A stretch of 7,044 nt of DNA from contig JAGDMY010000241.1 of the NCBI GenBank assembly GCA_017860765.1, positions 1-7,044 on the forward strand. The letters are read 5' to 3'. A program made the translations under genes and the position numbers. Under the pieces are notes generated by a model. That model worked only from the letters and a program-made list of their open reading frames with translations. It was not told the origin of the DNA and did no database searches. Source of the stretch: Chloroflexota bacterium. Lineage in GTDB: Bacteria > Chloroflexota > Dehalococcoidia > Dehalococcoidales > UBA3254. Shown here piece after piece: positions 1 to 5,477 of this stretch. Position 1 is the stretch's first letter. The number at the start of each line of letters is the position of its first letter.

Positions 1-2
1 CA

Positions 3-140
3 GGGGTAAACCTCAACTTCTAAACCTGCGGTCCTTTTCCCGGGACATGATAAATTATCTTCCAGCAGTAAAGACCGCCCGCCTCGGTCAACTTCTCCGC
101 CGGTAGCAGACCAATTAGGGCTTGCGTATTCAAACTCCAA
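3..140 (-). other. Possible divergent reading frame running off the left edge (doubtful)
   Basis: On the minus strand a frame is stop-free from just after a TGA at 158-156 to the window edge. A TTG at 140-138 is its first plausible start. The predicted peptide begins LEFEYASPNWSATGG and has an ordinary amino-acid mix. I recognise no family, there is no ATG, and no convincing ribosome binding site lies directly upstream. A stop-free run of about 50 codons can occur by chance, so this may be nothing. If real, it would be a gene divergent from recA whose upstream region it shares. Confidence 0.2.
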
Positions 141-172
141 GTGGTATGCTTTAGCTCAAGTAAACGTTTTAA

Positions 173-218
173 ATAACCCCTTTTCGGTATCTCAAACTTG
201 AGGGAGCACAGGGGTTAT
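173..218. promoter_or_regulatory. Nested dyads over the recA promoter, candidate operator
   Basis: The outer inverted repeat is ATAACCCC (173-180) and GGGGTTAT (211-218), perfect over 8 bp with 30 nt between the arms. Inside it is CTCAA-AC-TTGAG (191-202). The two dyads have centres only about 1 nt apart. The inner palindrome overlaps the -35 element, and the right outer arm lies just before the -10. This is a natural place for a repressor or regulator of recA. I found no GAAC-N4-GTTC or CTGT-N8-ACAG LexA box in 1-281. The regulatory role is inference; only the symmetry is directly visible. Confidence 0.4.
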
Positions 219-226
219 GTTATGAT
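198..226 (+). promoter_or_regulatory. Sigma70-like promoter of recA
   Basis: TTGAGG (198-203) is followed by a 17-nt spacer and TATGAT (221-226). That is 4/6 and 5/6 matches to the consensus hexamers at ideal spacing. Transcription would start near 232-234, giving a leader of about 50 nt before the recA ATG at 282. A purine-rich GGGAG (250-254) lies too far upstream (27 nt) to be a good ribosome binding site and can pair with ACTCC at 266-270. Confidence 0.6.
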
Positions 227-281
227 ACTTGTGGGATATTACATGTATCGGGAGTTAAATTAGGTACTCCGAGACCGCAAT

Positions 282-1337
282 ATGGTAGCAGAAAAAACCA
301 ATATTAACGAAAAGACAAGTACAGAAAAAGAAAGAGCGCTGGAACTGGCGATAACGCAAATAGAAAAACGTTTTGGTAAAGGTTCCGTTATGAAGCTGGG
401 AGAAAACACCGCCACGCCGATTGATGTTATTCCCAGCGGTTCGATTTCACTGGATATCGCTTTAGGGGTCGGGGGTATACCCAAAGGGAGAATTACGGAA
501 ATATTTGGCCCTGAGGCATCGGGGAAGACCACCCTGGCCCAGCACATCATTGCCGAAGCCCAGAAGCGGGGAGAGGTAGCGGCTTATATTGATGTAGAGC
601 ACGCTTTAGACCGCTCCTATGCGGCTGGCTGCGGCGTTAAGACGGAAGACCTTTATATCTCTCAGCCTGACACTGGAGAACAAGCGCTGGAAATTACTGA
701 AGCCCTGGTACGAAGTGGGGCAGTGGATGTTATTGTGATTGATAGTGTTGCCGCCCTGGTCCCTCAAGCAGAAATTGAGGGCGAAATGGGAGATGCTCAT
801 GTCGGCTTGCAAGCTCGCCTGATGTCGCAAGCCTTAAGAAAACTGGCAGCTGCTATCTCCAAATCCAACACCGCGGTCATCTTCATCAACCAGCTACGGG
901 AAAAGGTAGGTATCGTTTTTGGCAATCCCGAAGTGACACCGGGTGGTAGAGCTTTGAAATTCTATAGCTCGGTAAGGATCGATCTCAGACGCGTCGAGAC
1001 TATCATGCAGGGCAATGAAGCGGTGGGCAATCGCGTGAAAGCCAAAATAGTTAAAAACAAGGTTGCTCCGCCATTTAGAAGTGCCGAATTCGATATCATG
1101 TTTTCCCATGGCATAAGCAAAGAAGGGGACCTCATAGACCTGGGGGTCCAATCAGGGCTAATTAGCAAGTCCGGTGCTTTCTTCTCCTACGGTGATGTTC
1201 GGCTGGGCCAAGGCAGAGAGAATGCTAAAAATTATCTGAGCCAGCACCCTGATCTCGCCGGGGAGATAGAGCAGAAGATACGTGCCTCAGCCGCTGCTGT
1301 TTCTTCTCCTTCAACGGCTGGTGAAAGCCCTGATTAG
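282..1337 (+). CDS. recA: Recombinase RecA
   Basis: This is the DNA-dependent ATPase that forms filaments on single-stranded DNA, catalyses strand exchange and, in SOS-competent bacteria, stimulates LexA cleavage. The 351 residues match the usual family length. Visible motifs are Walker A GPEASGKT (76-83), the catalytic-Glu motif YIDVEHALD (Glu106), Walker B VIVIDS (150-155), and the L2 region [20 protein letters not shown] followed by GGRALKFY (201-228). The N-terminal helix and the C-terminal domain up to about residue 335 look complete. The tail is rich in Ala and Ser and not strongly acidic. The ATG at 282 gives the expected N-terminus, although its ribosome binding site is weak. The gene has its own promoter upstream and a terminator just downstream, which separates it partly from recX. 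I see no disruption. Confidence 0.98.
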   Translation: MVAEKTNINEKTSTEKERALELAITQIEKRFGKGSVMKLGENTATPIDVIPSGSISLDIALGVGGIPKGRITEIFGPEASGKTTLAQHIIAEAQKRGEVAAYIDVEHALDRSYAAGCGVKTEDLYISQPDTGEQALEITEALVRSGAVDVIVIDSVAALVPQAEIEGEMGDAHVGLQARLMSQALRKLAAAISKSNTAVIFINQLREKVGIVFGNPEVTPGGRALKFYSSVRIDLRRVETIMQGNEAVGNRVKAKIVKNKVAPPFRSAEFDIMFSHGISKEGDLIDLGVQSGLISKSGAFFSYGDVRLGQGRENAKNYLSQHPDLAGEIEQKIRASAAAVSSPSTAGESPD

Positions 1338-1381
1338 TCTAGCCTTAATTTAAAGGTATAAAAGAATAAAGGATCCCAAAG

Positions 1382-1416
1382 AGGCTGAGGCCTGGTATCT
1401 CAGCCTTTTATATTTT
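1382..1416 (+). terminator. Factor-independent terminator between recA and recX
   Basis: AGGCTGAG (1382-1389) and CTCAGCCT (1399-1406) form a perfect 8-bp stem with a 9-nt loop, followed by a T-rich tract TTTATATTTT. The stem can extend by a G-U and A-U pairs using the AAAG before it. It lies 45 nt after the recA stop and ends 14 nt before the recX ATG, so recX would depend on read-through or its own promoter. Confidence 0.75.
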
Positions 1417-1420
1417 ATAT

Positions 1421-2110
1421 ATGCAGAAATTGAAAAGAAAAATTACCGCAATCCGAGCCGGCCGGAACACCCGTGTCCCGCGCTCCAATATTTTCCTGGA
1501 TGGTAAGTTTTCCTTCAGCCTGGACAATGAGGTCCTGGTTAAAGAATCCTTAAAAATAGGGCAGGAGCTGTCCTCAGCCCAAATCAGGCAGCTTACCGAG
1601 GCCAATACTGTCCAGCGCTGCCACGATGCGGCCCTGCGGTTCCTCAGCTTTCGACCCCGCAGCAGAGCTGAAACCAGACTGCGCCTGCATCAGCGCGGCT
1701 ATCCAGACGCTGTCATCGAAGGCGTAATTTCACAATTGGAGCGCAGCGGGCTCCTGGATGATAAGGCCTTTGCCGAGTTCTGGAAAGAAAACCGGAACAC
1801 TTTTCGGCCGCGTGGCCAGCGCATGCTCAAGCTGGAGCTGCGCCGTAAGGGAGTGCAATCCACTATCATTGAAGAGGTCACGGAAAACGTCGATGAACCT
1901 GAAAATGCCCTTAAGGCGGCAGTCGCCAGGGCCAGGACCATACCGGCCGGAGACTACCAGGTTTTTCGCCAGCGTCTGGGCAATTACCTTCAGAGGAGGG
2001 GTTTTAGTTACCGGGTGATAAATACTGCTGTCAAAAAAGCCTGGCAGGAAAGGACTGGAAATTCCAGCCCGGAATCTGCTCTGGGCGAAGATGTCAGTGT
2101 GGTCGAATAA
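1421..2110 (+). CDS. recX: Regulatory protein RecX
   Basis: RecX binds RecA filaments and modulates, usually inhibits, strand exchange and ATPase activity. The 229 residues lie within the family's variable range. The N-terminal segment KITAIRAGRNTRVPRSNIFL and the LDGKFSFSLDNEVL stretch are typical of the longer Gram-positive and Chloroflexi type. The core three-helix repeats follow: LRFLSFRPRSRAETRLRLHQ, then GLLDDKAFAEFWKENR and FRPRGQRMLKLELRRKGV. A final repeat ends in YLQRRGFSYRVINTAVKKAW. The start at 1421 is chosen because homology-like sequence begins at once. No Shine-Dalgarno sequence precedes it; the ATG sits directly after the recA terminator's T-rich tail, so initiation may be weak or leaderless. 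Position next to recA is the classical arrangement and supports the call. Confidence 0.93.
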   Translation: MQKLKRKITAIRAGRNTRVPRSNIFLDGKFSFSLDNEVLVKESLKIGQELSSAQIRQLTEANTVQRCHDAALRFLSFRPRSRAETRLRLHQRGYPDAVIEGVISQLERSGLLDDKAFAEFWKENRNTFRPRGQRMLKLELRRKGVQSTIIEEVTENVDEPENALKAAVARARTIPAGDYQVFRQRLGNYLQRRGFSYRVINTAVKKAWQERTGNSSPESALGEDVSVVE

Positions 2111-2144
2111 AGGATATTTGTCCCCGGTATTAATATATCGCAAA

Positions 2145-2151
2145 GGGGGAG
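2145..2151 (+). promoter_or_regulatory. Strong ribosome binding site deciding the TTG start of rny
   Basis: GGGGGAG lies 9 nt before the TTG at 2161. No ATG or GTG nearby fits as well, and the TTG places the transmembrane helix of RNase Y exactly at the N-terminus, as the family requires. Confidence 0.7.
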
Positions 2152-2160
2152 CAAGTTAAA

Positions 2161-3432
2161 TTGAACATCAGCACATTATTTTTAGGGCTGGGTATTCTGG
2201 GTGCCTTTATCATCGGGATCGTGCTGGGCGGCTTCTTGATCTGGATCTTAAGGGGCGCGGTGATGGGCAGAAGACGCCGCATCGCAGAGAGAAAAGCTGC
2301 CAGGATAGAGGCGGAAGGACGCAACGTAGCCAAGGGTATCATAGATGAGGCCAAAAAAGAGGCGGAAAAGGTCAAAACGTCGGCAGATGCAGAATATCGC
2401 CAGAGACGTTCTGAACTTCAACGCCAGGAGAACCGTTTAACTCAGAAAATAGATTCATTGGACCATAAGCTGGAAAATCTGGAAAATCGCGACCGGAACC
2501 TTAATAACCGGGAAAAAGAAATCGAAACTCTGCGAACTAATATCGTAGAAATCCGTGATAAAGAGCTGAAAAAACTGGAGGAAGTCTCCAATATGACCAG
2601 CGCCGACGCCAAGAAGATGCTGCTGGAAAACATGGAGGCGGAAATGAAGCAAGAAACGGCCCGCCGCATCCGTGATTGGGAAGTTACCCTCCAGCAGCAG
2701 GCCAACGAGAAGGCCCAGGAGATTCTGTCCCAGGCTATTCAGCGCTCAGCCTCCGAGATCGTCTCGGAGACCACGGTGTCCGTGGTACCAATTCCTAATG
2801 ATGAGATGAAAGGAAGATTGATAGGGCGGGAAGGACGGAATATCCGGGCCCTGGAGCAGGCTACCGGTGTAGACCTGATAATTGATGACACTCCGGAGGC
2901 GGTAACACTATCCAGCTTCGACCCTGTGAGGCGTGAAATTGCCCGCCTGTCCTTAACCCGCCTGATTCTCAACGGGCGTATTCATCCGGCCCGTATTGAA
3001 GAAGTTGTGAATAAAGCTAAAGAAGAAGTCGAAGCTACTATTTACAGCGCCGGAGAGCAATCTGCCATAGGGGTGGGCGTACAGGGGTTGCGTCCGGAAC
3101 TTATCAAGGTCTTGGGCCGGTTAAAATACCGCACCAGTTACGGTCAAAACGTTTTGAACCATAGCATTGAGACTGCTTTCCTATCAGGTATGATTGCCGG
3201 CGAACTGGGGGCCAACGTGACTCTGGCCCGCAAAGCCGGCTTGCTGCACGACATCGGCAAGGCCATAGATCGGGAGGTAGAAGGCAGCCATGCCGCTATC
3301 GGGGCTGAACTGGTTCAGCGCTGGGATAAGTCGCCGGAGATAGCCCAGGCTATCGGGGAGCACCATAATGAAGCCCCCGGCGCGAATCTCTGGAGAGCTA
3401 TATCAAGCGCCTGGAAACCCTCGAAAATATAG
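2161..3432 (+). CDS. rny: Ribonuclease Y, frameshifted and truncated in the HD domain
   Basis: RNase Y is the membrane-anchored endoribonuclease that initiates mRNA decay in many bacteria. Order of parts: membrane helix (about 5-30), basic stop-transfer stretch (37-40), long charged coiled coil (about 41-200), KH domain with GREG at 222-225, then an HD domain with His334, the HD pair 363-364 in LLHDIGKA, and His401-His402. After HHNE (401-404) family sequence stops, and a frame-shifted tail ends at residue 423, against about 515-520 in the family. The normal C-terminus continues in another frame (3378-3641). By family spacing about 67 nt are missing, including the AADAIS-type segment with the distal metal-binding Asp. 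The protein as written should lack nuclease activity. The cause may be a real mutation or an assembly/sequencing error; upstream sequence is pristine, so decay is recent at most. Confidence 0.93.
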   Translation: MNISTLFLGLGILGAFIIGIVLGGFLIWILRGAVMGRRRRIAERKAARIEAEGRNVAKGIIDEAKKEAEKVKTSADAEYRQRRSELQRQENRLTQKIDSLDHKLENLENRDRNLNNREKEIETLRTNIVEIRDKELKKLEEVSNMTSADAKKMLLENMEAEMKQETARRIRDWEVTLQQQANEKAQEILSQAIQRSASEIVSETTVSVVPIPNDEMKGRLIGREGRNIRALEQATGVDLIIDDTPEAVTLSSFDPVRREIARLSLTRLILNGRIHPARIEEVVNKAKEEVEATIYSAGEQSAIGVGVQGLRPELIKVLGRLKYRTSYGQNVLNHSIETAFLSGMIAGELGANVTLARKAGLLHDIGKAIDREVEGSHAAIGAELVQRWDKSPEIAQAIGEHHNEAPGANLWRAISSAWKPSKI

Positions 3433-3641
3433 CTAACAGCTTCAAAGGTGTCGAGAAGTCCTTTGCTATCCAGGCCGGACGCGAAATTCGTATTCTGGTC
3501 AAACCGGAGGAAATTAATGACCTGGATTCCATCCGTTTGGCCAGGGACATAGTCAATAAAATTGAGGAAGGCATGGAATACCCGGGGCAGATTAAAGTCA
3601 CGGTGATCCGGGAGACCCGCGCTGTAGATTTCGCAAAATAA
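3372..3641 (+). pseudogene. rny: C-terminal remnant of RNase Y, out of frame with its N-terminal part
   Basis: This frame opens after a TGA at 3369-3371 and reads [19 protein letters not shown] from 3378. It goes on through [40 protein letters not shown] and [16 protein letters not shown], to a TAA at 3639-3641. This is the usual RNase Y C-terminal domain, with no further damage. It has no start codon or ribosome binding site of its own. Joining it to the upstream part with a family-length gap would give about 515 residues, matching a complete RNase Y. A simple -1 slip at the C-run near 3374-3378 would join the frames but would still leave out the missing HD segment. Confidence 0.88.
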
Positions 3642-3648
3642 CCTGAGC

Positions 3649-3750
3649 TTCTCCCTTTGGCAAAGGGAGACGGGAGAGGGATTTTCCAATTGGTCTTGTA
3701 GTCGAAGAAGGTAAATCCCCCTTAATCCCCCTTTAGCGAAAGGGGGAAAT
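3649..3750. repeat. Two-hairpin dispersed-repeat element between rny and ymdB
   Basis: Two perfect stems are present: CTCCCTTT-GGC-AAAGGGAG (3651-3669) and CCCCCTTT-AGCG-AAAGGGGG (3727-3746). Between them are GGGAGAGGGATTTTC and AAATCCCCCTTAATCC. Sequences of this form (read from the other strand as PPFAKGGLRGI or NPSPV...QRE in spurious ORFs) are known as widespread intergenic repeats in many bacterial genomes. Family membership is recognised from memory, not searched. The element fills most of the 138-nt gap and could act as a transcript-end structure or RNA stabiliser. Confidence 0.65.
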
Positions 3751-3779
3751 GAACATATTGAAAGGCTAGAAACTAAAAC

Positions 3780-4505
3780 ATGCAAATCCTGGCGATCGGC
3801 GATGTAATAGGAAAACCGGGCAGAGAGACCGTCCATAGGGTACTGCCCGGTCTGCGTCAGCAATATAACCTGGACCTGGTTATTGCCAATGCGGAGAATG
3901 CTGCCGGAGGCCTGGGCCTCACACTGAGCACTGCCAAAGAGCTCCTGGATATCGGGGTCGATATTTTGACCTCGGGCAACCATGTCTGGGACCAGAAGGA
4001 AATCATCCCTTATTTGGACGGAAACCTGCCCATACTGCGGCCCTTGAATTATCCCCCCGGAGTGCCCGGGCGGGGTTGCATCGTGCGGGAGAATATCGCT
4101 GTCATTAACCTCATCGGCCGGACCTTCATCGGCAACTTTGACTGTCCTTTCCGGGCGATGGATACCCTGTTGGCCGGCTTCAGGAATAAATACTCCATTA
4201 TTATCGTGGACTTCCATGCCGAAGCAACCTCGGAGAAGGTAGCCATGGGGCATTATCTTGACGGGCGAGTCAGCGCAGTCGTCGGCACACACACCCACGT
4301 CGGTACTATTGATGCCAAAATATTTCCTCGAGGTACTGCCCACATCACGGATATCGGAATGGCGGGGCCTGCGGATTCGATTATTGGCGATGATGCACAG
4401 AGCGTGCTGCAGCGGTTCCTGACTGTCATGCCCCACCGGCTGGCCGTGGGCAGCGGGAAAAAGATGATTCCCACCGGCTGGCCGTGGGCAGCGGGAAAAA
4501 GATGA
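3780..4505 (+). CDS. ymdB: YmdB-type calcineurin-like metallophosphoesterase (TIGR00282), C-terminus frameshifted
   Basis: This family contains Bacillus subtilis YmdB, a two-metal phosphodiesterase acting on cyclic nucleotides and linked to biofilm and mRNA control; it is unrelated to E. coli YmdB. Metal-ligand motifs are all present: GDV (Asp8), AEN (Glu39-Asn40), GNHVWD (Asn67-His68), DFHAEATSEK (His146) and GTHTHVGT (His171, His173). Family sequence runs to residue 230 (GSGKKMI). A 38-bp tandem duplication then forces 11 foreign residues and a stop, giving 241 residues. Removing one copy restores FNSVLIAVDDKSGKALSIER and the native end at 4592-4594, 258 residues in all. The active-site part is intact but the last 28 residues, which should form final strands of the fold, are lost. 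The ribosome binding site is weak. The position directly after rny is the same as in Bacillus. Confidence 0.92.
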   Translation: MQILAIGDVIGKPGRETVHRVLPGLRQQYNLDLVIANAENAAGGLGLTLSTAKELLDIGVDILTSGNHVWDQKEIIPYLDGNLPILRPLNYPPGVPGRGCIVRENIAVINLIGRTFIGNFDCPFRAMDTLLAGFRNKYSIIIVDFHAEATSEKVAMGHYLDGRVSAVVGTHTHVGTIDAKIFPRGTAHITDIGMAGPADSIIGDDAQSVLQRFLTVMPHRLAVGSGKKMIPTGWPWAAGKR

Positions 4506-4507
4506 TT
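4432..4507 (+). repeat. Perfect 38-bp tandem duplication inside ymdB
   Basis: Copy 1 is 4432-4469 and copy 2 is 4470-4507, identical at all 38 positions and directly abutting. Each begins CCCACCGGCTGGCCG and ends AAAAAGATGATT. As 38 is not a multiple of three, the second copy shifts the frame and brings in a TGA at 4503-4505. There is no visible microhomology between the outer ends of the unit. Confidence 0.97.
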
Positions 4508-4594
4508 TTTAATTCCGTCCTGATCGCCGTCGACGACAAGTCCGGGAAAGCCTTAAGCATTGAACGCGTTGACCGGGAAGTAGACCTGCAGTGA
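4470..4594 (+). pseudogene. ymdB: Native C-terminal end of ymdB, now out of frame
   Basis: From the second repeat copy the family frame reads HRLAVGSGKKMI and then FNSVLIAVDDKSGKALSIER, ending VDREVDLQ at a TGA (4592-4594). That stop overlaps the GTG of the PHP gene by 4 nt. The sequence has no stop or further damage, which is expected if the duplication is new, artefactual, or bypassed by recoding. Confidence 0.85.
4493..4499 (+). other. Possible -1 slippery heptamer G GGA AAA in ymdB
   Basis: In the frame read from the ymdB ATG, codons are GGA (4494-4496) and AAA (4497-4499), preceded by G4493. This gives an X XXY YYZ heptamer two codons before the premature TGA. A -1 shift here continues AAG ATG ATT TTT in the native frame and would produce a 271-residue protein with 13 extra residues. 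Phase and sequence are seen directly; actual slippage is speculation, and no clear stimulatory structure is visible downstream. Confidence 0.3.
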
Positions 4595-5424
4595 GCCAGG
4601 TTGATTTGCATATCCACACTACGGCCTCCGACGGTAAATTTTCTCCGCTTGAAATAGTCTGCAAGGCCCGGGAAGCCGGTCTGACCTATATCTCCATTTG
4701 CGACCACGATTCCATAGAGGGAGTAAGACCTGCCCGGGAAGCAGCCTCACATTACCCTGGCCTCACAGTCATCAGCGGGGTTGAGATTAATACGGATATA
4801 GCCGCGGGCGAACTGCATATTCTGGGTTATTTATTCGACCTATCCAGCGATGAGTTAAAAACTACCCTTGAGGGGCTGCGCAACTCCCGGATAGAGCGGG
4901 CCAAAAAGATGATTCGCAAGCTGCGTAAACTGGGTATTGACATTGATTTCGAACGCGTTCAGGAGCTGGCCGGTACCGGTTCTATTGGCAGGCCTCACAT
5001 CGCCCAGGCGATGCTGGAAAAAGGCTACATAAACTCCTTCAAAGATGCCTTTCTAAGGTATATCAGCCGTGGTTGCCCGGCTTATGTCGAGAGGGATAAG
5101 ATAACACCGGCAGAAGCCACCCGCCTGATCCTGAGAGCTAATGGATTACCTGTGATGGCCCATCCCCTCACCTTCGAAAACCCGGAAAATCTGATCTGCG
5201 AATGTAAGGCTGCCGGCCTTGTAGGCCTGGAAGTTTACTACAATTCCTATACCCCGGAGCAAATCCGCGACTTGCTCAGGATAGCCAGTAAATATGGGCT
5301 GATTTCCACGGGTGGCAGTGATTTTCATGGTCTGGATAGCAACAATGAGCTTCCTCTGGGGGCCGTGGACGTTCCTCTGGAAGCTGCCGTAAATCTCATA
5401 GCCCTGGCCCACCATGAAGGTTAA
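4591..5424 (+). CDS. PHP-domain phosphoesterase, TrpH/YciV (RNase AM)-like
   Basis: PHP proteins are metal-dependent phosphoesterases. The closest type by layout is E. coli TrpH/YciV, which hydrolyses 3',5'-nucleoside bisphosphates and trims RNA 5' ends. The 277 residues are near the usual 280-295. Metal-binding motifs in order: DLHIHT (His7, His9), CDHDSI (Asp38-His39-Asp40), GVEI (Glu65), GELHILGY (His76), GRPHIA (His136), VMAHP (His191) and GGSDFHG (Asp244, His246). The insert of about residues 84-180 between motifs is also TrpH-like. The GTG start overlaps the native ymdB stop by 4 nt (GTGA), typical of translational coupling. The upstream ribosome binding site is poor, so coupling probably mattered. 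The exact substrate cannot be read from the sequence; histidinol-phosphatase-type PHP proteins are a less likely alternative. Confidence 0.9.
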   Translation: MSQVDLHIHTTASDGKFSPLEIVCKAREAGLTYISICDHDSIEGVRPAREAASHYPGLTVISGVEINTDIAAGELHILGYLFDLSSDELKTTLEGLRNSRIERAKKMIRKLRKLGIDIDFERVQELAGTGSIGRPHIAQAMLEKGYINSFKDAFLRYISRGCPAYVERDKITPAEATRLILRANGLPVMAHPLTFENPENLICECKAAGLVGLEVYYNSYTPEQIRDLLRIASKYGLISTGGSDFHGLDSNNELPLGAVDVPLEAAVNLIALAHHEG

Positions 5425-5477
5425 AATGAGCATGCCCAATTTTATTCTCCTTCACTCCCATTTAGAAGAGAGTACAG

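Noticed and set aside
2..106. + strand frame open from the left edge to a TAG at 104-106, as the end of an upstream gene
   Set aside because: Only about 34 codons, an unremarkable peptide and poor codon character; the opposite strand is at least as open, so neither is convincing.
251..270. GGAGT...ACTCC inverted repeat in the recA leader as a riboswitch or attenuator
   Set aside because: Only 5 bp with a 10-nt loop and no extension; easily chance.
3371..3380. Programmed -1 frameshift at the C-run rescuing RNase Y
   Set aside because: A slip at CCC would join the frames, but the product would still lack about 22 residues with the distal HD-domain Asp, so it would not give a normal enzyme.
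3649..3750. Hairpin block as a CRISPR array or insertion-sequence end
   Set aside because: Only two unlike palindromes, no regular repeat-spacer pattern, no transposase and no target-site duplication visible.
3315..4436. Long minus-strand open frame (373 codons) opposite rny and ymdB
   Set aside because: It is antisense to two well-recognised genes, crosses the hairpin repeat (yielding the typical spurious FPPFAKGGLRGI peptide), and resembles no protein family.
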